A program made the position numbers and the translations under genes. Below the pieces are notes generated by a model. That model had not been told where the DNA came from and made no database searches. It saw only the letters and a list, made by a program, of their open reading frames with translations. Shown one piece after another: positions 9,505 through 16,804 of a DNA stretch of 35,776 bases. Source of the stretch: Gemmataceae bacterium (GTDB lineage Bacteria; Planctomycetota; Planctomycetia; Gemmatales; Gemmataceae); the NCBI GenBank assembly GCA_022842245.1, contig JALHPZ010000046.1, forward strand, positions 1-35,776. The letters are read 5' to 3'. Positions within the stretch are counted from its first letter, which is position 1. Each line of letters begins with the position of its first letter.

Positions 9505-9532
9505 GTCATAAGATATAGTGGACAATTGTCAA
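9505..9532 (-). promoter_or_regulatory. Predicted sigma70-type promoter for the orphan gene
   Basis: The minus strand has a perfect TTGACA (9532-9527), a 16-nt spacer and TATGAC (9510-9505). The start point would be near 9498, about 40 nt before the ATG at 9458. A 10-bp palindrome, GACAATTGTC (9521-9530), overlaps the -35, a possible operator position. The surrounding 40 bp are much more AT-rich than the neighbours. Confidence 0.5.
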
Positions 9533-9589
9533 TTATATGATTGAGCCATTGGATGGCGACAATTCCAATCGGCACGGTCCGACAACGGG

Positions 9590-9912
9590 TGAACGTCACA
9601 TTTGTTGGTGGAACATTTGTCGACTCCGTTGTCCCTCTTCAGTCCGAAGGACCGGGAGTGCATAGCCCAGGGCGAGCCGCTTCGGCGACACCCTGGGTCA
9701 CCACCGATACAACCCGCAGTCCAACGGACTGCGACAAATGGCGACCCGATCCGCGTCTTGTCTCAGCCCTTCGGGCTGAGTGTTTTTTTTCCTCGTGACC
9801 CAGGGCGTCGTCGCAAAGCCTCCTCGCCCTGGGCTATGCACTCCCAGTCCTTTGGACTGAAGACAGGCGGACTGAACAAACTTGTCACCAACTTTCGTGA
9901 CGTACACCCCTC
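9590..9912. repeat. Composite ~320-bp imperfect inverted repeat
   Basis: A left arm (about 9638-9701) and a right arm (about 9797-9861) are inverted copies. CTTCAGTCC..AAGGAC and GGGAGTGCATAGCCCAGGGC agree with only two mismatches over about 40 bp, and CCCTGGGTCAC is shared at the inner ends. Weaker similarity (ACGTCAC, GTTGGTG) extends the outer ends to about 9590 and 9912. The centre holds a further stem, CGCAGTCC/GGACTGCG (9715-9733), and a terminator-like hairpin. No transposase is encoded, so this looks like a non-autonomous, MITE- or REP-like palindrome. Confidence 0.7.
9762..9790 (+). terminator. Terminator-like hairpin inside the composite repeat
   Basis: An 8-bp stem CTCAGCCC/GGGCTGAG (9762-9769 and 9773-9780) with a 3-nt loop is followed by TGTTTTTTTT. 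It has the form of a rho-independent terminator on the plus strand, yet no plus-strand gene ends just upstream. It may belong to the repeat itself, blocking readthrough toward the pseudogene. Confidence 0.6.
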
Positions 9913-9957
9913 CGACAATAGTCGTCGCAGAATCCCGATCCGCAGGCACGGTGTCCC

Positions 9958-9963
9958 TATAAT
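9958..9963 (+). promoter_or_regulatory. TATAAT -10 box upstream of the lipocalin-like pseudogene
   Basis: A perfect TATAAT lies about 60 nt before the first codons of the pseudogene at 10025. No good -35 box is seen at the proper distance. Confidence 0.3.
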
Positions 9964-10024
9964 CGCCGTCAGCGGCCGGTGGCGGTTCGCGCCGAACCGC
10001 TTCCGTCAGCGCCCCTCGGAGGCT

Positions 10025-10408
10025 CTCAGGAAGGCGATCTTAGCGGCGGCGATGGCGCTCGGTCTCTACGCCCTAGACGAGAAGTCGGACCCGGGCGGGA
10101 CGTGGAAGTGCGAGTACGAGATCGGCGGGCAGAAGCGGAGCGCCACCCAGAGGGTCAAGAAGGACGGAGACAAGTTGGCCTGGACGATGGACTGGCCGGA
10201 CCAGAAGGACGTGAAGGTCAAGGATCTGAAAATGTAGGAAGGGAAGATTACGTACTCCGCCTCGTGGAAATTCATGGACAACGAGTCCCCCTTCGACTAC
10301 AAGCTGTCGATCGCCGGTGACAAATTCAAAGGGAAGGCCGCAACAGAGTTCGGCGGCCAGAAGGTGGAGTTCGACATCGAGAGGAAGCGGGAGAAAAAAG
10401 ACAAGTAG
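10025..10408 (+). pseudogene. Lipocalin-like secreted protein, broken by in-frame amber codon
   Basis: Reading one frame from 10025 gives a signal-peptide-like start (LRKAILAAAMALGLYALDEK), then DPGGTWKCEYEIGGQKRSAT, with TAG at 10235-10237. The same frame continues as EGKITYSASWKFMDNESPFD and DKFKGKAATEFGGQKVEFDI to a TAG at 10406-10408. The post-stop part has the same alternating strand pattern, and together the two halves make a complete ~125-residue domain of the planctomycete small-beta-barrel type. The codon where an ATG would be expected, before RKAIL, is CTC (10025-10027); the first ATG is inside the signal region at 10052. Two defects point to a decayed gene. Readthrough at the amber codon is the alternative. 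Confidence 0.75.
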
Positions 10409-10532
10409 CAGATCGCCTATGCACCGCGAACGATACGGGGAATTGAGTCACGAGCCTGCGAACCGCACTAGAGGGCCATGAACTCTGCATCCACGTAGAT
10501 TATTCAACAGGCAGAGATAGGGACAAACTTAA

Positions 10533-11837
10533 ATGACTATTCTACGATACACGCAAGTTTTCGTGCCCGGCGGGCTTCCTGATGTAACGTATATCTCACG
10601 CGATAATTTCAAATTGGAAGACCGGCTCAGAAGTGCGACTGACAATCTATGCAAATTAGTAGTCGTCACCGGTCAAACAAAATCAGGAAAAACTGTATTA
10701 GCCCGCAAAGTATATCCTAAGCAAAATTCCGTCTGGATCAATGGAGGAGGCGTCGCAAACGAGGCCGAGTTTTGGAGCATAGTCGGCGACGAATTAGGAA
10801 TTTGCGCAAATACCTCCACAAAACAATCCGAAGGCCAATCGTCTACGCTTGGAACAAGAGGCGAGAGTGGTCTCGATCTTTTAGTTCTTAAAGGCAAAGG
10901 GGAGGTCTCGGCAGTTAAAAGTGAGAATCGATCACACGAAACGACTGAAACCAAGGTAGCGAATACGAGAATTACATCCCTTAAAAAACTCGCGATCACA
11001 AAAACACCGCTAATTATAGATGATTTTCACTATCTCCCTCGAGAATTACAGGGTCCAATTGTTCGATCCCTAAAACCGTACATTTTTGATGGCCTGCCCG
11101 TCATTTGTATAGCGATTCCACATCGACGGTATGATGCAATCAAAGTTGAACGAGAAATGACTGGTAGAATAGAACAAATTAATGTGCCAACCTGGGAAGA
11201 ACGAGAATTGAACGAGATCGGAAGGATTGGATTTGACCTATTGAACATTTTGCCGGACATTAGCTCGATGAATGAAATGGTAAAGCAGGCCCTTGGAAGC
11301 CCGCACTTGATGCAAGAATTCTGTCGAGAAATTTGCAAAATCTATAATATTGAAACGACTGTGGAGCAGCAGAAGAGCGTCTCTTTTGCTGATCAGTTAG
11401 ACAACACTTTTCAAAAAGTTGCCGAAAACACTGGTCGCTCCATGTTCGACAAGTTGGCAAGAGGGCCGAAATCTAGGACTGATAGAAAAATGAGAAAACT
11501 TAAGAGCGGCGACAATGCGGATATTTATCGCGTCGTTATGTACGCTTTGGCCTCACTGAAGCCTGGCATGGTTACGATCGATTACGAAGCATTAAGGGCA
11601 GCAATTAGAGAGTCACTCCTTGAAACGCCGCCTCAAGCCCATGAAGTGTCACGCGTGCTTAAGCATATGGCTACAATTTCATCGAGCGATGACGCCTCTA
11701 CGCCAGTTGTCGATTACGAAGAAAATGAACGCATGTTACATGTGTTGGACCCCTTCTTCGCATATTTCCTTCGCTGGGGTCAGTTAGTTGTAAAATCGAG
11801 CTCGCCGGCTCACATTTCACAGACTCATCGAACATAG
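10533..11837 (+). CDS. AT-rich orphan AAA/STAND-like P-loop ATPase
   Basis: A 434-residue protein with Walker A GQTKSGKT (47-54), Walker B LIIDD (160-164) and a following His166. A Ser/Gly/Glu-rich variable stretch (about 96-150) lies between them. Further on are an Arg-rich segment REMTGR, a GSPHLMQEFC sensor-2-like segment, and a C-terminal winged-helix-like region ending LDPFFAYFLRWG (405-416). The DPFF..FLRW ending recalls archaeal-type STAND ATPases, but the nuclease domain that sometimes follows there is absent. Base composition is clearly more AT-rich than all flanking genes, and codon use is different, so recent transfer is likely. It stands alone, with no partner gene. Role unknown; defence, plasmid or transposon functions are all possible. 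Confidence 0.85.
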   Translation: MTILRYTQVFVPGGLPDVTYISRDNFKLEDRLRSATDNLCKLVVVTGQTKSGKTVLARKVYPKQNSVWINGGGVANEAEFWSIVGDELGICANTSTKQSEGQSSTLGTRGESGLDLLVLKGKGEVSAVKSENRSHETTETKVANTRITSLKKLAITKTPLIIDDFHYLPRELQGPIVRSLKPYIFDGLPVICIAIPHRRYDAIKVEREMTGRIEQINVPTWEERELNEIGRIGFDLLNILPDISSMNEMVKQALGSPHLMQEFCREICKIYNIETTVEQQKSVSFADQLDNTFQKVAENTGRSMFDKLARGPKSRTDRKMRKLKSGDNADIYRVVMYALASLKPGMVTIDYEALRAAIRESLLETPPQAHEVSRVLKHMATISSSDDASTPVVDYEENERMLHVLDPFFAYFLRWGQLVVKSSSPAHISQTHRT

Positions 11838-11991
11838 TTTCTCGGCCGGCAGATGGATGGGCCGGGGATTCCTCTCGTTCCAACAGGTCCGAAAGATATT
11901 CCGTCACGGTGTCGAACCCCCGCTCGGCCGCGAGGGGCTCGGCCTTTTTCATGAGTGGCTCGGGCAGCGTTCGGTTCTCGGCATTCCTCGA
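11838..11991 (-). pseudogene. Remnant of a ribbon-helix-helix (CopG/ParD-like) protein gene
   Basis: On the minus strand the frame reads RTLPEPLMKKAEPLAAERGF, then DTVTEYLSDLLERE and a short tail SPAHPSAGRE. This is the pattern of a ribbon-helix-helix DNA-binding protein. The N terminus is out of frame with the nearest ATG (about 11986-11984, reading MPRTERC), so a frameshift is likely. The tail runs directly into the antisense of the ATPase gene at 11837/11838, so the 3' end is missing. No toxin gene is adjacent. Confidence 0.5.
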
Positions 11992-11994
11992 ACC

Positions 11995-12087
11995 CCGGCG
12001 AACGGCGCAACGTCAGTTCGCCGGTGGCTTGTCTGAACAGACTGCTTCGCGGAACTACCGGCGGACTCACGTCGCGCCGTTCGCCGG
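11995..12087. repeat. Inverted repeat with 31-bp arms
   Basis: The left arm 11995-12025 and the right arm 12057-12087 are inverted copies (CCGGCGAACGGCGC...GCCGGT) with three mismatches in 31 bp. The 31-nt centre contains a small stem, GTCT..AGAC. The left arm starts just upstream of the ribbon-helix-helix remnant. No ORF or transposase is associated. Confidence 0.75.
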
Positions 12088-12090
12088 TCA

Positions 12091-12123
12091 CGGGCGTCGC
12101 ATTCTATGCGAACGCGACGCCCG
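12091..12123 (-). repeat. 10-bp inverted repeat downstream of the DUF3500 gene
   Basis: CGGGCGTCGC (12091-12100) pairs with GCGACGCCCG (12114-12123). It lies 12 nt after the DUF3500 stop on the minus strand and could act as a transcript end, but no T-run follows. Confidence 0.5.
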
Positions 12124-12135
12124 CCCTCGTGGAAC

Positions 12136-13143
12136 TTACGCCAGCTTCGCGATGTTCACGAACGTGTGCACGTGCGGCAGGACGCGGAAGTTCCAGACGA
12201 AGCCGGGGCCTTCCAGCCGCCAGAAGTGCCAGTTCTTCGAGTCGCCGTACTCCTCGAAGTAGAACGCGAGGTTGATCTTCTCCATGCCGCCGACGGTCTT
12301 GATGATCTCCATCACCTCGTCGGCGTCCTCCTTGCGGAACGGCGAGAGCAGCTCGCGCATGGTGCCTTCGACGAGCGCCTTCTGGTCCTTGCTCATTTCG
12401 GAGATGTGCAGGCCGGGGTGCTTGTCGCGGAACTTCACGGAATTGAACTGCTCGCCGGGCGTGCCTTCGATGCTGGCGGCCTTGCGCTGCTTCTCGTCGA
12501 GGGCCTCGTAGACCTTGCGGACGGCCTTGGTCTGGTAGAAGAAGACGTTTTCCTCGCTGAGGCCGTCGGGCGTGTGGCCGTAGTACATCGGCCCGCCGAA
12601 CGCGGCGCCCGGCTCGGAGTTGCCGTCGCAGCGGATGGTGAGGTGGTGGCCGGAGAAGACGAGGGAGAACTTCCCTTTCTCGGCCGGGTCGCCGAAGATG
12701 TGGGCGCCGATGTTCGTGAAGGCGCCGCTGGCGTCGAAGTTCCCGCCGCGGCTGAGGCGCTTGTAGCCGTCGCCTTCGGCGCAGAGGCTGCGGAAGAGCT
12801 TGTCGAGCAGGTCCTGCTGCGCCTTGGTGTAGACCGCGGCGATCTTTTCGTTCTTGATGGCGGCGTTGTACATGCCGAGGCGCGTCGGCCGCTGGCCGGC
12901 GGCGAGGACATGGTCCCACGGCAGGACGACGGTCTTCTTCTGTTCGGCCGACAGCGTGCTGAAGAGTTCACGGACGAGATCTTCGCTGGCCTTGGCCTTC
13001 TCCGCGCGGGCGAGGGAGGCGGTGCCGCCGAGGGCGATCGCGGCCGCGGCCGTGCCGCCGACCCGGCGGAAGAAGCTTCGACGATCGGTTTCGGGGAACA
13101 GACCGTTGCACTCGGTGCACGGAATGGTGTCGCGTGGCGTCAT
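12136..13143 (-). CDS. DUF3500 domain protein with Tat-type signal
   Basis: 335 residues. The N terminus has a CTEC motif (9-12) and then a twin-arginine signal, DRRSFFRRVGG (Arg21/Arg22), followed by a hydrophobic Ala-rich stretch. The body matches the DUF3500 pattern: LSAEQKKTVVLPWDH, FSGHHLTIRCDGN, EPGAAFGGPMYYGH and a C-terminal NWHFWRLEGPGFVWNFRVLP. The function of DUF3500 is not established. Export in folded form through Tat is inferred from the motif. AGGAG sits 7 nt before the ATG. The gene is divergent from the ThuA gene across 166 bp. Confidence 0.88.
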   Translation of the reverse strand: MTPRDTIPCTECNGLFPETDRRSFFRRVGGTAAAAIALGGTASLARAEKAKASEDLVRELFSTLSAEQKKTVVLPWDHVLAAGQRPTRLGMYNAAIKNEKIAAVYTKAQQDLLDKLFRSLCAEGDGYKRLSRGGNFDASGAFTNIGAHIFGDPAEKGKFSLVFSGHHLTIRCDGNSEPGAAFGGPMYYGHTPDGLSEENVFFYQTKAVRKVYEALDEKQRKAASIEGTPGEQFNSVKFRDKHPGLHISEMSKDQKALVEGTMRELLSPFRKEDADEVMEIIKTVGGMEKINLAFYFEEYGDSKNWHFWRLEGPGFVWNFRVLPHVHTFVNIAKLA

Positions 13144-13271
13144 GGCCGACTCCTGAAGGGAAAGGCGGGGGTGGGCGGTTCAACTGCTCCGATCATACCG
13201 CCATCGGGCATCGGATCAAAGTGAGAATTCGCCGAGTGTCGTACTCCCTACCCGACTCGCGATGCGCGGCG

Positions 13272-13277
13272 TATACT
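13272..13277 (+). promoter_or_regulatory. Candidate -10 box (TATACT) for the thuA-like operon
   Basis: TATACT lies 33 nt upstream of the ATG at 13310 and inside the longer open frame from 13262, which argues for the later start. No clear -35 is present. Confidence 0.3.
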
Positions 13278-13309
13278 CGCGTGCAATCCCACCCTCGCGA
13301 ACCACTCCC

Positions 13310-14305
13310 ATGAAACGACTCATCGCGACTCTGTTCCTGCTCGCAGGCGCCACCCTTGCCCCGGCCGGCGATCCGTGGATCGAACTGCCCGGCGGCGACG
13401 GCATCGGCAAGGGCAAGCACATCGTCTTCGTCAGCGGAGACGAAGAGTACCGCTCCGAGGAAGCCCTGCCGCAACTCGCGAAGATCCTGGACAAGCACCA
13501 CGGCTTCCGGTGCACCGTGCTGTTCGCCATCGACAAGGACGGCGCGACGATCAACCCGCAGGTCACCGACAACATCCCCGGCCTCGAAGCGCTGAAGTCC
13601 GCGGACCTCATGGTGATCTTTACGCGGTTCCGCAACCTGCCCGACGAGCAGATGAAGCACGTCGTCGATTACGTGAACGCCGGCAAGCCGATCGTCGGCC
13701 TGCGCACGGCGACCCACGCCTTCAACCTGAAGAACAGCCAGTACCAGGATTATCACTGGGCAAACAAGGACGGCGGTTTCGGCCGGAAGTTCCTCGGCGA
13801 AACGTGGGTCGCTCACCACGGCCATCACGGCAAGGAAGGCACGCGCGGCCGCTTCGCCCCGGGCCAGGAGAAGCACCCGATCCTCAAGGGGATCAAGGAC
13901 GGCGAGATCTTCGGCACGACGGACGTCTACACGGTGAAACTTCCGCTGCCGGGCGACAGCCAGCCGTTGGTGATGGGCGAAGTGACGGAAACGCTCAAGG
14001 ATGACTCGAAGGCCGTAAGCGGAAAGAAGAACGAGCCGATGATGCCGGTGGCGTGGACGAAGACCCACGAAGGTTCGACGGCCGGGAAAAAGGCCCGCGT
14101 CTTCACGACGACCATGGGTGCCTCGGAAGATCTGCTTTCGGAAGGAACGCGTCGGATGATCGTGAACGGCTGCCTCTGGGCGCTCGGGATGGAAGCGAAG
14201 ATCCCGGACAAGACCAACGTGGAGATCGTCGGCGTGTTCAAGCCGCTGCCGTTCAAGTTCGGAGGCCACAAGAAAGGCGTGAAGCCCGCGGACCTGTTGA
14301 AGTAA
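13310..14305 (+). CDS. ThuA-domain protein, secreted
   Basis: 331 residues with a signal peptide (MKRLIATLFLLAGATLAPAG) and a ThuA-like (trehalose-utilisation, glutamine-amidotransferase-like fold) domain. Typical stretches are IVFVSGDEEYRSEEALPQLA, LMVIFTRFRNLPDEQ, GKPIVGLRTATHAF and HPILKGI. These proteins are abundant in planctomycetes near oxidoreductases and sulfatases and are thought to act in carbohydrate metabolism; the reaction is not known. A frame open to 13262 would put 16 extra polar residues before the signal, so the ATG at 13310 is chosen. It is the first gene of a plus-strand run with the serine hydrolase, 27 bp downstream. Confidence 0.9.
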   Translation: MKRLIATLFLLAGATLAPAGDPWIELPGGDGIGKGKHIVFVSGDEEYRSEEALPQLAKILDKHHGFRCTVLFAIDKDGATINPQVTDNIPGLEALKSADLMVIFTRFRNLPDEQMKHVVDYVNAGKPIVGLRTATHAFNLKNSQYQDYHWANKDGGFGRKFLGETWVAHHGHHGKEGTRGRFAPGQEKHPILKGIKDGEIFGTTDVYTVKLPLPGDSQPLVMGEVTETLKDDSKAVSGKKNEPMMPVAWTKTHEGSTAGKKARVFTTTMGASEDLLSEGTRRMIVNGCLWALGMEAKIPDKTNVEIVGVFKPLPFKFGGHKKGVKPADLLK

Positions 14306-14332
14306 GCCTTACCTGCTCAATCGGAGTCCATC

Positions 14333-15508
14333 ATGCGTCGCATCCTCTCCCTGGTCGCGATCGCGCTGCTTGTCGGTCCGACGTTCGGCCAGGCGCCGCC
14401 AGTCGTCCCGGCCATATCGGCCCGGATGCATCAGTTCGACAAGTCTAACGACCTGTCCGGTTCGGTGACGGTCGTCGGCCGCGGGAACTCCATCGTCCAC
14501 TTCGACGCCGTCGGCCTGGCCGACTTCGACGCGAAGAAGGAGATGACGCGGGAGACGATGTTCAAGATCGCCTCCATGACGAAGCCGATCACGGCGCTCG
14601 GCATCATGATCCTCGCCGACGAGGGGAAGTTATCGCCGGACGACCCGGTCGAGAAGCACATCCCTGCCTTCAAGGGCCAAAAGCTCAAGGTCGGCGGCGA
14701 GTTGAAGGATCCGAAGCGGCCGATCACGCTCCGCGACCTGCTGACGCACACGGCCGGGTTGCCGAACTATCCGCCGGCCTGCGCCGATGTCTATCAGAAA
14801 CGGAACAAGACGCTGGAGGAAACCTCGAACATCATCGGCAAGGAACCGCTCGTCTTCGAACCGGGCACGAAGTGGTCGTATTGCAACCCCGGCATCGACA
14901 CGCTCGGCCGCGTCATCGAAGTCTGTTCCGGCGAACCTTACCACGTCTTCCTGCAGAAGCGGGTCTTCGATCCGCTCGGGATGAAGAACACCACCTTCTA
15001 CCCGTCGGCCGCGCAGGTGGCGAACACGGCGACAATCTACAACAAGAAGGACGGGAAGCTTGTCGCCGCGACGAACCAGATCCTCGAGCTGCCGGCCGGC
15101 GCGAAGCACCCGGTGCCGGCGGGCGGGCTGTACTCGACGGCCGGCGACATCGCCAAGCTCTGCCAGGCGATGCTCGGCAAGGGCACGCTCGGCGGCACGC
15201 GGATCGTCAGCGAGAAGAACTTCGCCGAGATGACGAAGACGCAGACCGGCGACATCAAGACCGGCTTCGTCGAGGGCATGAGCTTCGGCTACGGATTCGC
15301 GGTGGTGAAGGAGCCGAAGGGCGTGACGGCGTTGCTGTCGCCCGGCACCTTCGGCCACGGCGGAGCGTTCGGCACGCAGTACTGGATCGACCCGAAACAG
15401 GACCTCTTCGTCATCCTCATGATCGCCCGCACCGGATTGAGCAACGGCGACGCTTCGATCATGCGCGAGGAGTTCCAGAAACTCGCGGTCGACGCGATCA
15501 AGAAGTAA
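14333..15508 (+). CDS. Serine hydrolase, class C beta-lactamase family
   Basis: 391 residues with a signal peptide (MRRILSLVAIALLVGPTFG). The active-site SxxK is Ser81-Met-Thr-Lys84 in FKIASMTKPIT, and the YxN motif is Tyr183-Cys-Asn185. The third motif region reads FGHGGAFGT near the C terminus, the HGG-type variant usual in esterase-like members. Periplasmic esterase or peptidase activity is more likely than antibiotic resistance. GGAG is 6 nt before the ATG. It probably shares a transcript with the upstream ThuA gene; a palindrome separates it from the oxidoreductase gene. Confidence 0.9.
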   Translation: MRRILSLVAIALLVGPTFGQAPPVVPAISARMHQFDKSNDLSGSVTVVGRGNSIVHFDAVGLADFDAKKEMTRETMFKIASMTKPITALGIMILADEGKLSPDDPVEKHIPAFKGQKLKVGGELKDPKRPITLRDLLTHTAGLPNYPPACADVYQKRNKTLEETSNIIGKEPLVFEPGTKWSYCNPGIDTLGRVIEVCSGEPYHVFLQKRVFDPLGMKNTTFYPSAAQVANTATIYNKKDGKLVAATNQILELPAGAKHPVPAGGLYSTAGDIAKLCQAMLGKGTLGGTRIVSEKNFAEMTKTQTGDIKTGFVEGMSFGYGFAVVKEPKGVTALLSPGTFGHGGAFGTQYWIDPKQDLFVILMIARTGLSNGDASIMREEFQKLAVDAIKK

Positions 15509-15515
15509 TGAACTT

Positions 15516-15572
15516 CCAGCCCGGAGCGCAAGCGACGGGCGAGCCACGCCCGTCGCTTGCGCTCCGGGCTGG
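15516..15572. repeat. Perfect inverted repeat with 26-bp arms
   Basis: The arms 15516-15541 and 15547-15572 are exact reverse complements (CCAGCCCGGAGCGCAAGCGA...) around the 5-nt loop AGCCA. It fills the 89-bp gap between the serine hydrolase stop and the oxidoreductase start. There is no T-run. In RNA it would form a very stable hairpin within the operon. Confidence 0.9.
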
Positions 15573-15597
15573 TACTACTCCTCTCACGAGTTCAACG

Positions 15598-16800
15598 ATG
15601 TCCTCCCTCTCCCGCCGCAGCTTCCTGCAAACCTCCGCCGGCGTGCTCGCCGTCGCCGGGTCCTCCGCGACCTCGTTCGCCGCCAACGAGACGATCCACG
15701 TCGGCGTCGTCGGCTCCGGCGGCCGCGCCCGACACCTGTTGAAGTCGCTGATTACGATTCCCGGCGTTCGCGTCACCGTCCTCTGCGATGTCTGGGACAA
15801 GGCGCTCGACGAGGCGAAGAAGCTGGTGCCGGGGGCGAAGACGACGAAGCGGGCCGAAGAGGTGTTCGCCGACAAGGACGTGCACGCGGTGCTGATCGGC
15901 GCGCCGGACCACCAGCACGTGCCGCTGACGATCGCGGCCTGCAAGGCGGGGAAGGACGTCTACGTCGAAAAGCCGCTGACGCACGAGCTGAGCGAAGGCA
16001 AGGCCGTCATCGCCGCCCAGAACGAGCACAAGCGGATCGTGCAGGTCGGTACGCAGCAGCGGAGCATGCCGCACATCGCCGAGGCCCGCGAACTGATCCA
16101 GGGCGGCAAGATCGGCAAGGTGCTGAAGGTCAAGATGAGCTGGAACCGGAACAGCGATCGCGTCAAACGCTTCCCGCTCGGCGTCGACCCGAAGAGCGTC
16201 GATTGGACCACGTTCCTCGGCACCGCGAAGAAACAGGAGTTCGACGAATACCGCTTCCGCAACTGGCGCTGGTACTGGGATTTCGGCGGAGGCATCTTCA
16301 CCGACCTCATGGTCCACTGGGTGGACGTGGCCCACTGGGTGCTCGACGTGGACCACCCCACAAAGGCCGTCAGCCTTGGCGAGTTCGTGAACGCCAAGGG
16401 CGTGTGGGAGACGCCCGACACGGTGCAGACGATCCTGTCCTACCCCGGCAACGTTCAGATGTACTTCGAAGGCACTTTCAGCAACGCCCGCAACGGCGCG
16501 CACATTGAATTCCAGGGGACCGACGGCACCTGCTACATCGACCGCGGCCGGCACGAGTTCATCCCGGAGCGCACCAAGAAGTTCGAGCCGAAGGACCGCA
16601 TCCTCGGCACGGGGCCGAAGGGGGCGGACTTCTACGACAAGCCGGACGGCGAACTCTTGCACCTGACGAACTGGATCGACTGCGTGCGCAGCCGCAAGAC
16701 GCCGACGGCGCCGGCGGAAGCGGGCGTGTCCGGTGCATCGGCGGCGCACCTCGCGAACCTCGCGATGAACGCCGGCGGCGTCGCGGAATGGAAAGGCTGA
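15598..16800 (+). CDS. Gfo/Idh/MocA-family oxidoreductase with Tat signal
   Basis: 400 residues. N-terminal twin-arginine signal SRRSFLQTSAG (Arg6/Arg7), then a Rossmann fold starting IHVGVVGSGGRARHLL. The family motif EKPLTHELSEGKA carries the conserved EKP lysine. The second half is the GFO/IDH/MocA alpha/beta domain (WRWYWDFGGGIFTDLMVHWVD). These are NAD(P)-dependent sugar or polyol dehydrogenases; Tat export of a cofactor-loaded form is common in planctomycetes. The ATG at 15598 is the one beside the Tat motif; the frame is open well upstream through the antisense-like palindrome. The stop is 4 bp from the convergent DUF1501 gene. Confidence 0.92.
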   Translation: MSSLSRRSFLQTSAGVLAVAGSSATSFAANETIHVGVVGSGGRARHLLKSLITIPGVRVTVLCDVWDKALDEAKKLVPGAKTTKRAEEVFADKDVHAVLIGAPDHQHVPLTIAACKAGKDVYVEKPLTHELSEGKAVIAAQNEHKRIVQVGTQQRSMPHIAEARELIQGGKIGKVLKVKMSWNRNSDRVKRFPLGVDPKSVDWTTFLGTAKKQEFDEYRFRNWRWYWDFGGGIFTDLMVHWVDVAHWVLDVDHPTKAVSLGEFVNAKGVWETPDTVQTILSYPGNVQMYFEGTFSNARNGAHIEFQGTDGTCYIDRGRHEFIPERTKKFEPKDRILGTGPKGADFYDKPDGELLHLTNWIDCVRSRKTPTAPAEAGVSGASAAHLANLAMNAGGVAEWKG

Positions 16801-16804
16801 TCCC

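Noticed and set aside
7200..9599. 799-codon minus-strand open frame as one gene
   Set aside because: Its middle is antisense to the VCBS gene with five Ca-loop motifs. Only its two ends look like genes and are listed separately.
9590..9912. Insertion sequence
   Set aside because: No transposase frame is present between or near the arms.
11838..11991. Functional antitoxin of a toxin-antitoxin pair
   Set aside because: The frame is broken at both ends and no toxin-like gene adjoins.
14333..15508. Antibiotic-resistance beta-lactamase
   Set aside because: The SxxK/YxN layout with HGG-type third motif is shared with many esterases and peptidases; no feature points to resistance.
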